Assembly (NCBI GenBank): GCA_902464195.1
Contig: CABQJB010000019.1
Location: 1-17,007 of the forward strand
Direction of reading: 5' to 3'
Source of the DNA: an uncultured Megasphaera sp.
Lineage (GTDB): Bacteria > Bacillota > Negativicutes > Veillonellales > Megasphaeraceae
DNA length: 17,007 nt
Below are positions 5,381-13,587 of this stretch, in pieces (position 1 is the stretch's first letter; every line of letters starts with the position of its first letter). The translations under genes and the position numbers were made by a program. Below the pieces are notes generated by a model. The model ran no database searches and was not told the origin of the DNA. It saw nothing but the letters and a program-made list of their open reading frames with translations.

Positions 5381-8300
5381 ATGCAATTATTGAAAATGGA
5401 ACTGCGGGGCTTCAAGTCCTTTGCAGATAAGACGACCCTGACCTTCGACAAGGGCATTACGGCCATCGTCGGGCCCAATGGCAGCGGCAAGAGCAATATT
5501 TCCGATGCCGTCCGCTGGGTCATGGGCGAACAGAATGTCCGCCAGCTGCGGGGCCAGAAGTCGGAAGACATCATCTTTGCCGGGACCCAGACCCGCCGGC
5601 CCCAGGGGGCAGCGGAAGTCTCGCTGTACTTCGACAACAGCGATCACGCCCTGGATACGGAATTCACGGAAGTCGTCGTCACACGGCGCCTCTTCCGGTC
5701 CGGCGACAGTGAATACTATATCAACCGCCGGCCGTGCCGCCTCAAGGACATCCACATCCTTTTTGCCGATACGGGCATCGGCCAGGATTCCATGGCCGTC
5801 ATCGGCCAGAACCGCGTCGACCGCATCCTCAACAGCAAGCCCGAAGAGCGGCGGGTCATCTTTGAAGAAGTCGCCGGCATCAGCCGCTTTAAAGGCCGCA
5901 AAGCCGACGGCCTGCGCAAGATTGCCGAAACCGAGCGTAACCTGGAGCGCATCCGCGACCTCATGAGCGTCCTTGAAGAACGGCTGGAACCCTTGCAGGA
6001 ACAGGCAGAGACACTGCAGAAGTTCCGCTGCCTCGACAGCGAGCGCCTGGCCTATGAAGGGACCGTGACCTTGCAGGAACTGCGCAACAGTGAACGCCTC
6101 CTGGCCAAGGCCGAAAACAACCGCATGATGGCTGCGGCAGAAGAAGAAAAAGCCGCTCAGGAATTGGCAGCTACCGAAGGGAAACGCAAAGCCTTATTGG
6201 ACGTCATGGCCGCAGACGATGAAAAACTGCGCCGTCTCGATGAAGAAGCCATGGCCGTCCACAACGAGCTGGACAGCCTCATCCATCGCCGCGAGGCCTG
6301 CCGGCAGCGACAGGCCGAACTCGCCGAGAACGAAGCACAGGCCGCTGGCGATGCCGCCCAGCTTCAGCAGCGCCAGACTGCCTGGCAGGAACAGCAGGAG
6401 GCCTTGCAGGCCCAGAAGGCTCAGAAAGGGGCTGAACTGGCTGCGGCCCAGAAAGCCCTGGCCCTGACCCAGACCCTGTTCGGGCAAGCCGAAGCCAAGG
6501 CCGAAGCGGCGGCAAAAGCCCTGCAGGAACGGGTCGACGCCAACTCCAAGCGCAGCCGCGATGCTTTCATGCTGCGCCGGGACAGCGAAGACCTGCGCCG
6601 CCGATTGGAAGAAAATGCCGCCTGCCAGCAGGCTCTGAAGCAATGGGATGACAAGAAGCAGGACCTGACAGCAGCAGAAGCCCGCTATAAGGAATCTCAG
6701 GCCCGGCAGGATGCGTGCCAGAAAAAGGCTGCCGCCTTTGAAGGGCAGGCCGCCTCGCTGCGGCAGACGGCCCGGGAAAAAGGGCAGCGCCTGAAAAAAG
6801 GGGAAGACGAATACCGTCGCCTGCGCGGCGATGTCGACGCTGCCTCCCAGCGCCTGCGCGTCCTCCAGAGCATGGAACAGGAACACGAAGGCCTGGGACG
6901 GGCGGTCAAAGTCGTCCTGACGGCCAGCCAGCCCTGGCGCAGCCGGTTGTGTGGCGCCGTCGGTGAACTCTGCCAGATTCCGTCGCGCTTTGCTGTCGCC
7001 ATCGACGTCGCCCTGGGCGGTGCCGTCCGCTACGTCGTCGCCGAAGACGAAAGGGCGGCCAAACAGGCCATCTCTTATTTAAAAGAAAGAAAGGCAGGCC
7101 GGACGACCTTCCTGCCCTTGGACACTCTGCGCAGCCGGCAGCGGACAGCCGATGAAGAACGGGCTGCTGGCGAACCGGGCATGCTCGGCTTTGCCTCTGA
7201 TGCCATTACGTATGAGGCTAAATATGAAAAGGTTTTTTCCTCCCTTTTAGGGCGGACCCTTCTGGCCGACACCATGGATACGGGATCGGCTGTGGCCCGG
7301 AAATACGGCCATCGCCTGCGCATCGTCTGCCTCGACGGGACGCAGTTCAACGCCGGCGGTTCCCTGACCGGCGGCAGTACCCGCAATCAGGAAGGCTCCC
7401 TCATCAGCCGGCGGGCGCTGCTGCAGGAATTGCAGGAGACCTGCCGCCGTGGCCAGCAGCGATTGGAAGCCCTGGCCGCTGAAGGCCGGGAACTGCGCCA
7501 GCAGGCCGAAGAATCTGCTCGGGAACTGGCCCAGGCCGAAGACGCCTGGCGTAAAGCCAGTCAGGCCGCAGAACAGGCCCGCTGGCAGGGCGGCCAGGAA
7601 GAGAAGAACCTGGCCGAAATCCGCCAGGCCCTGGCTGATTTTGATCAGCACGTCGAAACGCTAGAAAAGGAACGGGCCGATATGCAGGCCCGGCTAGTCG
7701 CCAAGGAAGCCGCCCTGGCCGATATGGAAACGGGGCCGGCTGCCGATGTTCAGCAATGGCAGGACGCCTGTGATGCCGCCAAGGCCGAAGCCGCCCAGTG
7801 CCGCCAGACCTTGACGGAAAGGCAGATCGCCGTAGCCAAACTGACAGAACAGGCCAGCCATAGTGACGACCAGCTGCGCCAGCATGATAAATGGCAGCAG
7901 GAATTGGCATCTCAGGAACAGGCCCTGGCCCAGCGCCGTCAGGATTTGCGGCACCGCCAGGAAGAAGCAGACCACCTGTTGACAGAACTGTCAAAAAATA
8001 TTAACTTGAAAGAAGCCGATACGGTCCGCTGTGACCAGGCCAAAGAAGCTTTTTATCAGACCCGTAATGAGTCTTTGAAACAGAGTCAGGACCTGGATGG
8101 CATCGTCGATGATCTGCGCCGGCGCCATCAGGATTGGCAGCAGCGCTGCAACGCTGCCGACATCCAGCGGGAAAAGTACAAGAGTGATATCAGCCATCAC
8201 GAAGAAAGGCTGGCCATGCAGGGCCTGAGCCGCCAGGAAGCCATGGAGCGGCGCCGCGAAGGCTCGCTGAAAGAGCTCCACGACAAGGTAGCTTCCCTGA

Positions 8301-8932
8301 AAGGGCAGATCACAGCCCTGGGGACCATCAACCCGGCAGCCGAAGACGAATACAAGACAGCCCTGGAAAAGCGGGATTTCTATAACCGCCAGTGCGATGA
8401 CCTGAAAGAATCGCGGGAAAAGCTGCGGACTGTCGTCGCTGAAATCGACGCGGCCATGGCCGAACAGTTCGCTAAGGCCTTCAAGGAAATCGGCGTCCAT
8501 TTCCAGGATATCTTCAGCCGTCTCTTCGGCGGCGGCACGGCCCACCTGGCCCTGACTGACAAGGAACATATCCTGGAAGCTGGGGTAGAAATTTATATCC
8601 GCCCGCCGGGAAAGAAGCAGCAGTCCCTGACCCTGCTCTCTGGCGGCGAACGGGCCCTGACGGTCATCGCCCTGCTCCTGGCCTTTCTGGCCTATCATCC
8701 GGCGCCGTTCTGCCTGGTCGATGAAGTCGACGCCGCCCTGGACGAAGCCAATGTCGAACGCATGGCCCGATACCTCAAGAATTACAGCGGTGCGACGCAG
8801 TTCATCGTCATCACCCACCGCCGCAAGACCATGGAAGCGGCCAATACCCTTTTGGGTGTGACCATGGAAGAAAAAGGCGTGTCGCGCCTGCTGACTGTCA
8901 AAGTAGATGAATTGTTAAAGGAAGGAACATAA
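5381..8932 (+). CDS. smc: Chromosome segregation ATPase SMC
   Basis: Condensin-type ATPase that, with ScpA and ScpB, extrudes DNA loops and compacts the chromosome. The 1183 residues match the bacterial SMC length. The order is classical. The N-terminal head has Walker A GPNGSGKS (31-38). Coiled coil rich in Glu, Gln, Ala and Lys fills about 170-510. The hinge spans roughly 520-665 and ends near GGSLTGGST. A second coiled coil covers about 670-1010. The C-terminal head has signature LSGGE (1086-1090) and Walker B LVDEVDAALD with D1114 and E1115. The start has only a weak purine-rich ribosome site, but the N-terminus MQLLKMELRGFKSF is typical. The ftsY start follows after two bases, the same pairing seen in Bacillus, so the genes are co-transcribed. 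scpA, scpB and rnc are not in the window. Confidence 0.98.
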   Translation: MQLLKMELRGFKSFADKTTLTFDKGITAIVGPNGSGKSNISDAVRWVMGEQNVRQLRGQKSEDIIFAGTQTRRPQGAAEVSLYFDNSDHALDTEFTEVVVTRRLFRSGDSEYYINRRPCRLKDIHILFADTGIGQDSMAVIGQNRVDRILNSKPEERRVIFEEVAGISRFKGRKADGLRKIAETERNLERIRDLMSVLEERLEPLQEQAETLQKFRCLDSERLAYEGTVTLQELRNSERLLAKAENNRMMAAAEEEKAAQELAATEGKRKALLDVMAADDEKLRRLDEEAMAVHNELDSLIHRREACRQRQAELAENEAQAAGDAAQLQQRQTAWQEQQEALQAQKAQKGAELAAAQKALALTQTLFGQAEAKAEAAAKALQERVDANSKRSRDAFMLRRDSEDLRRRLEENAACQQALKQWDDKKQDLTAAEARYKESQARQDACQKKAAAFEGQAASLRQTAREKGQRLKKGEDEYRRLRGDVDAASQRLRVLQSMEQEHEGLGRAVKVVLTASQPWRSRLCGAVGELCQIPSRFAVAIDVALGGAVRYVVAEDERAAKQAISYLKERKAGRTTFLPLDTLRSRQRTADEERAAGEPGMLGFASDAITYEAKYEKVFSSLLGRTLLADTMDTGSAVARKYGHRLRIVCLDGTQFNAGGSLTGGSTRNQEGSLISRRALLQELQETCRRGQQRLEALAAEGRELRQQAEESARELAQAEDAWRKASQAAEQARWQGGQEEKNLAEIRQALADFDQHVETLEKERADMQARLVAKEAALADMETGPAADVQQWQDACDAAKAEAAQCRQTLTERQIAVAKLTEQASHSDDQLRQHDKWQQELASQEQALAQRRQDLRHRQEEADHLLTELSKNINLKEADTVRCDQAKEAFYQTRNESLKQSQDLDGIVDDLRRRHQDWQQRCNAADIQREKYKSDISHHEERLAMQGLSRQEAMERRREGSLKELHDKVASLKGQITALGTINPAAEDEYKTALEKRDFYNRQCDDLKESREKLRTVVAEIDAAMAEQFAKAFKEIGVHFQDIFSRLFGGGTAHLALTDKEHILEAGVEIYIRPPGKKQQSLTLLSGGERALTVIALLLAFLAYHPAPFCLVDEVDAALDEANVERMARYLKNYSGATQFIVITHRRKTMEAANTLLGVTMEEKGVSRLLTVKVDELLKEGT

Positions 8933-8934
8933 CT

Positions 8935-9879
8935 ATGGGATTTTTTTCAAAACTGCGCAAAGGCTTAGAAAAGACGAAACATTCGCTCATTCAGAACATC
9001 GAAACTGTCGTCCGCGGTTATGCCAAAATCGACGACGACATGTACGATGACCTGGAAGCGGTCATGCTCACCGGCGACATCGGCGTCGAAACGACGGAAT
9101 ACCTCCTGGACCAGATACGGACTGGCGTCAAATCGAAGGAAATCAAAGACGGCAACGACGTCGTCCCGTATCTGGAAAAATGCATCGTCGCCCTGCTCAA
9201 TGAAAACGACGAGCCCCTGCCGGAAACAGACGGGCCGCGGGTCATCTTCATCGTCGGCGTCAACGGCGTCGGCAAGACGACGACGATCGGCAAACTGGCC
9301 AAATATTACAAGCAGCAGGGGAAATCGGTCATGCTCGCCGCCGGCGATACCTTCCGTGCCGCTGCGTCGGAACAGCTGACCATCTGGGCGGACCGCGTCG
9401 GCGTACCCATCGTCAAGCATCAGGAAGGTGCCGATGCAGCAGCCGTCGTCTTTGATGCCACGGCGTCGGCCAAGGCCAAGGGCATGGATATCCTCCTCGT
9501 CGATACGGCCGGCCGCTTGCAGACCAAGTCCAACCTCATGGAAGAATTGCGGAAAATGGCCCGCGTCGCCAGCCGCAACATTGAAGGGGCACCTCAGGAA
9601 ACGCTTCTCGTCCTCGATGCCACGACAGGCCAGAACGCCGTCAGCCAGGCCAAGCTCTTCGGCGATGTCGTTCCCCTGACGGGTGTCGTCCTGACCAAAC
9701 TGGACGGGACGGCCAAAGGTGGCGTCATTTTGTCGGTCAAACGGGAATTGGGTGTCCCCGTCCGTTGGGTCGGCGTCGGCGAAGGCGTTGACGACCTGCG
9801 TCCTTTCGATGCAGCTCAGTTCGCCGATGCCTTGTTCGATAAAAACGTCGCAGCCCGCGAAGCCAGCGACGAAGATTAG
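8935..9879 (+). CDS. ftsY: Signal recognition particle receptor FtsY
   Basis: SRP-family GTPase that docks SRP-bound ribosomes at the membrane for co-translational insertion. The 314 residues comprise the N and G domains only. The acidic A domain of E. coli FtsY is absent, as usual in Firmicutes, and the N-terminus (MGFFSKLRKGLEKTK) is basic and could contact lipid. Visible motifs are G1 GVNGVGKT (108-115), an insertion-box-type sequence AAGDTFRAAASEQL, G3 DTAGR (190-194) and G4 TKLD (254-257), followed by GTAKGG. It starts two bases after the smc stop and is followed 11 bases later by a YhcH-family gene with a strong AGGAGG site, so it lies mid-operon. The partner ffh is not in the window. 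Confidence 0.97.
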   Translation: MGFFSKLRKGLEKTKHSLIQNIETVVRGYAKIDDDMYDDLEAVMLTGDIGVETTEYLLDQIRTGVKSKEIKDGNDVVPYLEKCIVALLNENDEPLPETDGPRVIFIVGVNGVGKTTTIGKLAKYYKQQGKSVMLAAGDTFRAAASEQLTIWADRVGVPIVKHQEGADAAAVVFDATASAKAKGMDILLVDTAGRLQTKSNLMEELRKMARVASRNIEGAPQETLLVLDATTGQNAVSQAKLFGDVVPLTGVVLTKLDGTAKGGVILSVKRELGVPVRWVGVGEGVDDLRPFDAAQFADALFDKNVAAREASDED

Positions 9880-9890
9880 GAGGGAATCCC

Positions 9891-10355
9891 ATGTTCGTAG
9901 GTAATATTTCCCAATATGAAAAGGAAAGCCGTTTCCTGCCGGAATATATCCGGCCGTGGATTGAAAAGCTGTCTGCGCTGGTCAAGTCGGACTTGAAGCC
10001 CGGACGCCATACCTTTGATACGGTCAATTACATGAACGTCGACGTCACGGAAACGGCACCGGCCAGTCAGCGCCTGATGGAAGCCCACCGCGACTACATC
10101 GACGTCCAATACGTCCTCGAAGGCGAAGAGAACATCGGCTGGCAGCCCTTGTGTCAGGCCGGCCCCGTCGTCGATGACAGCCGGGCCGACAGCGATGCCT
10201 GGTTCTACAATCCCGACGTCGCCGACGATACGGTCATTGCCATGACGCCCGGCACGTATGCCATCTTCACGCCGGCTGACGGCCATCGCTGCCTCTGCGC
10301 GCCTGACGGGCAGGGGAAGGCCATCAAGAAGGCCATCCTCAAGCTCCACGTCTAG
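9891..10355 (+). CDS. YhcH/YjgK/YiaL family protein (cupin-like, sugar anomerase candidate)
   Basis: A 154-residue member of the DUF386 family. E. coli relatives include NanQ (YhcH), reported as a sialic acid anomerase, TabA (YjgK) and YiaL, plus the EbgC subunit. Recognition rests on the block EAHRDYIDVQYVLEGEE (64-80), the later FTPADGHR (126-133) and the C-terminal lysine pair (146-147) in a beta-rich fold. After H132 the family usually has a proline-containing segment; here it reads RCLC, which is odd. The start has AGGAGG (9879-9884) overlapping the ftsY stop. No sugar catabolic genes are nearby. It sits between ftsY and thiM in one transcript, so its substrate cannot be deduced from context. 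Confidence 0.87.
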   Translation: MFVGNISQYEKESRFLPEYIRPWIEKLSALVKSDLKPGRHTFDTVNYMNVDVTETAPASQRLMEAHRDYIDVQYVLEGEENIGWQPLCQAGPVVDDSRADSDAWFYNPDVADDTVIAMTPGTYAIFTPADGHRCLCAPDGQGKAIKKAILKLHV

Positions 10356-10369
10356 AAGGGGGGATGAAG

Positions 10370-11182
10370 ATGGAACTCATTCCGGCCGTCGCCAAGGCCC
10401 TTGAGGAACTGCGCCGCCAGCGGCCCCTCATTCACCATATCACCAATTTCGTCACCATGACCGACTGCGCCAATGCGACTCTGGCTATCGGCGCGTCGCC
10501 GACCATGACCAACGCCGTCGAGGAAGTCGCCGAAATGGCAGCTGTTGCCAAGGCCCTGGTCCTCAATCTGGGGACGCTCCAGCAGTGGACGCTGGAGGCC
10601 ATGCTGGCAGCTGGGAAATCGGCAGCTGCCCATGGCGTGCCCATCGTCTTCGACCCTGTCGGTGCCGGCGGTACGACTTTCCGGACCCAGGCAGCCCTGC
10701 GCCTGCTGGATGAACTGCCTATGGCCGTCATCCGCGGCAACGCGTCGGAAATCACCTGCCTGGCAGCCCATAAGAGCGGCCAGGATTTCGGAGTCGACAG
10801 TCGTGTCCATGCTGCCGACCCGGCCCTGGCGTCATCCCTGGCTCGTCATCTCGGGACGACTGTCGCCATTACCGGTGCCGTCGACGTCCTTTCCGATGGC
10901 TGTCAGACAGCTGAAATCCACAACGGTTGTCCCATGCTGACCTATGTGACCGGCACGGGCTGCATGACGACGTCTCTCATCGCTTCCTTTGCTGCTGTGG
11001 CTGACCCGTTCACGGCTGCTGCCGGCGGCATCCTGGCCATGGGCATCGGCGGCGAGCTGGCTTTGGCCGGGGGAGGGCAGGCTGGTCCTGGGACCTTTCA
11101 CGCCCGTCTCTTCGATGCCTTTTATCAATTAAATGATGTTATCTTACAAAAATATGGAAAGGTTGTGGTACATCGTGAATAA
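10370..11182 (+). CDS. thiM: Hydroxyethylthiazole kinase
   Basis: Phosphorylates 4-methyl-5-(2-hydroxyethyl)thiazole, the thiazole half of thiamine, so that it can be joined to the pyrimidine half: a salvage enzyme. The 270-residue protein opens with the family block RPLIHHITNFVTMTDCAN, followed by GASPTM. It carries the nucleotide-binding and catalytic GTGCMTTS near the C-terminus, with the cysteine at residue 198 as in the B. subtilis enzyme. An ATG at 10364 directly abuts the AAGGGGGG site (10356-10363). ATG 10370 gives normal spacing and is preferred. The neighbour thiW encodes the likely thiazole uptake component. The gap to the preceding stop is only 14 bases, and no TPP riboswitch precedes the gene, so thiamine control of this copy is not apparent. 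Confidence 0.96.
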   Translation: MELIPAVAKALEELRRQRPLIHHITNFVTMTDCANATLAIGASPTMTNAVEEVAEMAAVAKALVLNLGTLQQWTLEAMLAAGKSAAAHGVPIVFDPVGAGGTTFRTQAALRLLDELPMAVIRGNASEITCLAAHKSGQDFGVDSRVHAADPALASSLARHLGTTVAITGAVDVLSDGCQTAEIHNGCPMLTYVTGTGCMTTSLIASFAAVADPFTAAAGGILAMGIGGELALAGGGQAGPGTFHARLFDAFYQLNDVILQKYGKVVVHRE

Positions 11183-11678
11183 TGCGGAACTCAAGAAAAT
11201 GACAGTAACGGCGATTTTCATCGCCATCGGCGTCCTCCTGGCGCCTTTCGTATCCTTTCCCTTCGGCGGTGCCCGGGTCTTCCCGCTGCAGCACCTCATC
11301 AATGTCCTCTTGTCGGTCCTCGTGGGCTGGCGCTATTCAACGGCCGGTGCTTTCTGCATTTCATCCATCCGCATTGCCATGGGCGTCGGTACCGTCCTGG
11401 CTTATCCCGGCAGTATGATCGGCGCCGCTTTATCCGGTATTTTGTATAAGAAAACCAATTCTATCTGGGGCGCCGTCGTCGGGGAAATCGTCGGCACCGG
11501 TCTCCTGGGCGGTCTCATCGCCTATCCTGTCGCCGCTTTCGTCCTCGATTCCAAAGTCGTCGCCCTGTGGTTCTTCATCGTCGCCTTTTTGCCCAATACC
11601 TGCATTGGTGCGGCCTGTGGCGCCATTTTATACAAAATCCTGCCGGTCCGGAAATTTGCTGAAGAATTGAAGAAATAA
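11175..11678 (+). CDS. thiW: ThiW-family ECF transporter substrate-binding (S) component
   Basis: Predicted small membrane protein that binds a thiamine precursor, probably hydroxyethylthiazole, and works with a shared ECF ATPase/EcfT module encoded elsewhere. From GTG 11175 it has 167 residues, with about five or six hydrophobic helices. The ThiW-type segments are ARVFPLQHLINV (33-44), GTVLAYPGSMIG (72-83) and GEIVGTGLLGG (from 103). The open frame extends upstream to ATG 11133 inside thiM, but GTG 11175 gives the typical short N-terminus (MNNAELKKMTVTAIFIAIGV) and an eight-base overlap with the thiM stop, suggesting translational coupling. The ribosome site is weak (GGAAAGG, 11156-11162), so the start is uncertain. 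A nested hairpin terminator lies 37 bases downstream. Confidence 0.88.
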   Translation: MNNAELKKMTVTAIFIAIGVLLAPFVSFPFGGARVFPLQHLINVLLSVLVGWRYSTAGAFCISSIRIAMGVGTVLAYPGSMIGAALSGILYKKTNSIWGAVVGEIVGTGLLGGLIAYPVAAFVLDSKVVALWFFIVAFLPNTCIGAACGAILYKILPVRKFAEELKK

Positions 11679-11706
11679 CAAAGACATAATAATATTGACT
11701 TGTTTA

Positions 11707-11735
11707 TTGACTTATAAGGTGCTGTATATTAAACT
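11707..11735 (+). promoter_or_regulatory. Putative promoter of the tetR-RND operon
   Basis: TTGACT (11707-11712) and TAAACT (11730-11735) are 17 bases apart. A second TTGACT at 11695-11700 is part of a 12-bp direct repeat of ATTGACTT. The proposed -10 overlaps the inverted repeat at 11731-11762, where a repressor could block it. The match is moderate, and other -10 choices (TATATT at 11725, TATAAA at 11735) have poor spacing. Confidence 0.45.
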
Positions 11736-11793
11736 ATAAATTGGTACTGAGTTTTATAGTTTGAGTTTCAAAAACAGCACCTTGTATTTTTTT
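11716..11793 (+). terminator. Nested-hairpin terminator after thiW
   Basis: AAGGTGCTGT (11716-11725) pairs perfectly with ACAGCACCTT (11774-11783), followed by GTA and seven Ts (11787-11793). Inside lies a second perfect 10-bp stem, AAACTATAAA with TTTATAGTTT. An RNA reading in from thiW can form both stems. An RNA started near 11742 would lack the outer left arm. Confidence 0.75.
11731..11762. promoter_or_regulatory. Candidate operator for the TetR-family regulator
   Basis: AAACTATAAA (11731-11740) and TTTATAGTTT (11753-11762) form a perfect 10-bp inverted repeat with a 12-base centre. It overlaps the proposed -10 box and lies 48 bases before the regulator gene. TetR-type repressors usually bind such dyads at their own promoters. 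The 12-base centre is long for the family, and the same repeat could serve only as the inner terminator stem. Confidence 0.5.
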
Positions 11794-11810
11794 GAGTAGG
11801 ACGTGTTTAC

Positions 11811-12401
11811 ATGACAGAAAATATCCGCGCCAAGATTCTGGCCGAAGCCCTGCGTGAAATCAACCGCCATGGCTCTGATTTCCACATGGACGACTTAGCC
11901 CGCAATCTGCGCATCAGCAAGCGGACTTTATACGAACATTTTTCGTCGAAACAGGAAATCGTCGAACAGGCTATCGCTAATTTTTCCGATGAGATCTATG
12001 CTTATCATCAGCGTATCGTCAACAACCCGGATATGACCTGTGAAGCCAAGCTCATCGCTTATTTCGATGTGCCCAGTGACAACTGGCAGGTCCTGTCTGT
12101 ACGGAAAGTATCTGAACTGCTATCTAAAATGCCAGGCATTTGTGAACGTCTGCAGTCCCGCTACAAAAAAGACTGGTACCTCTTGGAACAGCTCCTCGAT
12201 GAAGCTCAGGAGACAGGAGAATTCAAACCTTTTGATAAGTTCCTGTTCTTGCGCCTTCTGCATAGCGCAGCCGATGACATTATCGACTATTTTAATGATG
12301 TCAATCACGATTCCTCTTTTAGTGACTATATGAAGCGCTGTATCAAGGTCTTGCTCTATGGCATTAAGAATCAGGAATCGAAAGAAATAGGAGGAAAGTG
12401 A
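11811..12401 (+). CDS. TetR/AcrR-family transcriptional regulator of the adjacent RND pump
   Basis: A 196-residue one-domain repressor type. The helix-turn-helix covers about residues 26-44 (MDDLARNLRISKRTLYEHF), the classical TetR_N pattern. The rest is helical and should form the ligand-binding and dimer domain, with no ligand recognisable. The gene is the first of a three-gene operon: its TGA ends two bases before the start of the membrane fusion protein, whose AGGAGG site lies inside its coding end. It therefore probably represses its own operon through the inverted repeat at 11731-11762. The ribosome site is modest (AGTAGG about 10 bases before ATG). Calling it a repressor is inferred from family and position. 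Confidence 0.93.
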   Translation: MTENIRAKILAEALREINRHGSDFHMDDLARNLRISKRTLYEHFSSKQEIVEQAIANFSDEIYAYHQRIVNNPDMTCEAKLIAYFDVPSDNWQVLSVRKVSELLSKMPGICERLQSRYKKDWYLLEQLLDEAQETGEFKPFDKFLFLRLLHSAADDIIDYFNDVNHDSSFSDYMKRCIKVLLYGIKNQESKEIGGK

Positions 12402-12403
12402 AG

Positions 12404-13576
12404 ATGATACAAAAACGCAAACTTGCGACGATGAGCGTCACGGTCCTGACCGTCGCCGCGCTCCTGGCCGGCTGTGGCGCCAACCAGAGCGCGACCAAGG
12501 CCCCCGTTGCGGTCAACACGTACAAAGTCGTCGCGACGGACACGCCGGTCAAGGCCGAGTACAGCGGTACTGTCACCGCGACGGATAAGGTACCGGTTCA
12601 GCCTAAGATTTCTGGACGCGTCGTAGAAAAATACGTCCAAGGCGGTCAGGAAGTCACACAGGGACAACCGCTGTTCCGCCTCGACAGCCGGACCTATGAC
12701 GCCGCCCTGGCCCAGGCCAAGGCTACCCAGGCCCAGTCTGAAGCCAATCTGGCCAATCAGCAGCTGAACCTGCGCCGTTACCAGACTCTGGCCAGCCAGG
12801 ACGCCATCCCGCAGCAGACCGTTACCGACCAGGAAGCGGCTACACAGCAGCAGCAGGCTGTCGTCGAAGCTAATGCCGCCCAGGTCGACGCCGCTCAGGA
12901 TAACGTCGACGATACCATCGTCTATGCACCGTTCAGCGGCAAACTGAACGTCGATGACGTACCTATCGGTACTTTTGCGACGGCCGGCTCGACGGCATTG
13001 GTCACCATTTCTTCGACCAATCCGGTCTATGTAGAGTTCTCCATCAGCGAATCAGAATACCTGCAGATGACCAAGCAGGCTGCGGACAATGCCGGAAGCT
13101 GGGGCGACCATCTCCTGCTCCGTCTGAGCGATGGCACCATGTATCCCTATGAAGGCCGCGTCACCCAGGTCAACCACGGCATGGATGGCAACTCCGGTTC
13201 CATCATCGTCAAGGCTGTCTTCGACAATCCGGATAATCTCCTCATCCCCGGCCTTTATGCGACGGTCGTTTCCGATACCCAGATCCAGCGCAATGCCCTG
13301 TCCGTACCGCAGCGCGCCGTCCAGCAGACATTGGGTAAATATTACGTCTCCGTCATCGATGGCGATGGCCAGGCTCAGAACCGCGAAGTCACGCCGGGCC
13401 AGAAAGTCGGCAAGTTCTGGATCATCACTGATGGCCTCCAGGACGGCGATACGATCATCGTCGACGGCTATCAGAAGGCCAAAGGCGCTACCCTGGACCA
13501 GCATTTGCTGACCAAAGCCGATATCGATAACGACAGCTCCGATACATCGTCTGACACATCGTCGTCAAATAGTTAG
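12404..13576 (+). CDS. RND efflux periplasmic adaptor (membrane fusion) lipoprotein
   Basis: AcrA/MexA-type adaptor linking an inner-membrane RND pump to an outer-membrane channel. The 390-residue protein begins with a lipoprotein signal: a basic start, a hydrophobic stretch and the lipobox LLAGC, with the acylated cysteine at residue 24. Next come a first lipoyl-like segment (PKISGRVVEKYVQGGQEV), a Gln/Ala-rich alpha-helical hairpin (about 95-165), a second lipoyl half (YAPFSGKLNVDDVPIG) and a beta-barrel region. The C-terminal tail is almost pure Ser, Asp and Thr. A GTG at 12398 is in frame but only three bases from AGGAGG (12389-12394). ATG 12404 has nine-base spacing and is preferred. The pump gene follows after 11 bases. 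Confidence 0.94.
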   Translation: MIQKRKLATMSVTVLTVAALLAGCGANQSATKAPVAVNTYKVVATDTPVKAEYSGTVTATDKVPVQPKISGRVVEKYVQGGQEVTQGQPLFRLDSRTYDAALAQAKATQAQSEANLANQQLNLRRYQTLASQDAIPQQTVTDQEAATQQQQAVVEANAAQVDAAQDNVDDTIVYAPFSGKLNVDDVPIGTFATAGSTALVTISSTNPVYVEFSISESEYLQMTKQAADNAGSWGDHLLLRLSDGTMYPYEGRVTQVNHGMDGNSGSIIVKAVFDNPDNLLIPGLYATVVSDTQIQRNALSVPQRAVQQTLGKYYVSVIDGDGQAQNREVTPGQKVGKFWIITDGLQDGDTIIVDGYQKAKGATLDQHLLTKADIDNDSSDTSSDTSSSNS

Positions 13577-13587
13577 GAGGCAGGATT

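Noticed and set aside
7991..8818. A 275-codon open frame on the minus strand within smc
   Set aside because: It is antisense to the conserved C-terminal head of SMC and is explained by codon bias of that gene.
9880..10369. TPP riboswitch ahead of thiM
   Set aside because: No CTGAGA-type THI-box sequence and no room exist in the short gaps, and the preceding 465 bases are a convincing coding gene.
11133..11174. Longer N-terminus of ThiW starting at 11133
   Set aside because: It would overlap thiM by 50 bases, lacks a ribosome site and adds residues not typical of the family.
12398..12403. GTG start at 12398 for the adaptor gene
   Set aside because: It is only three bases from AGGAGG. The in-frame ATG at 12404 has a nine-base spacing and gives a good lipoprotein signal.
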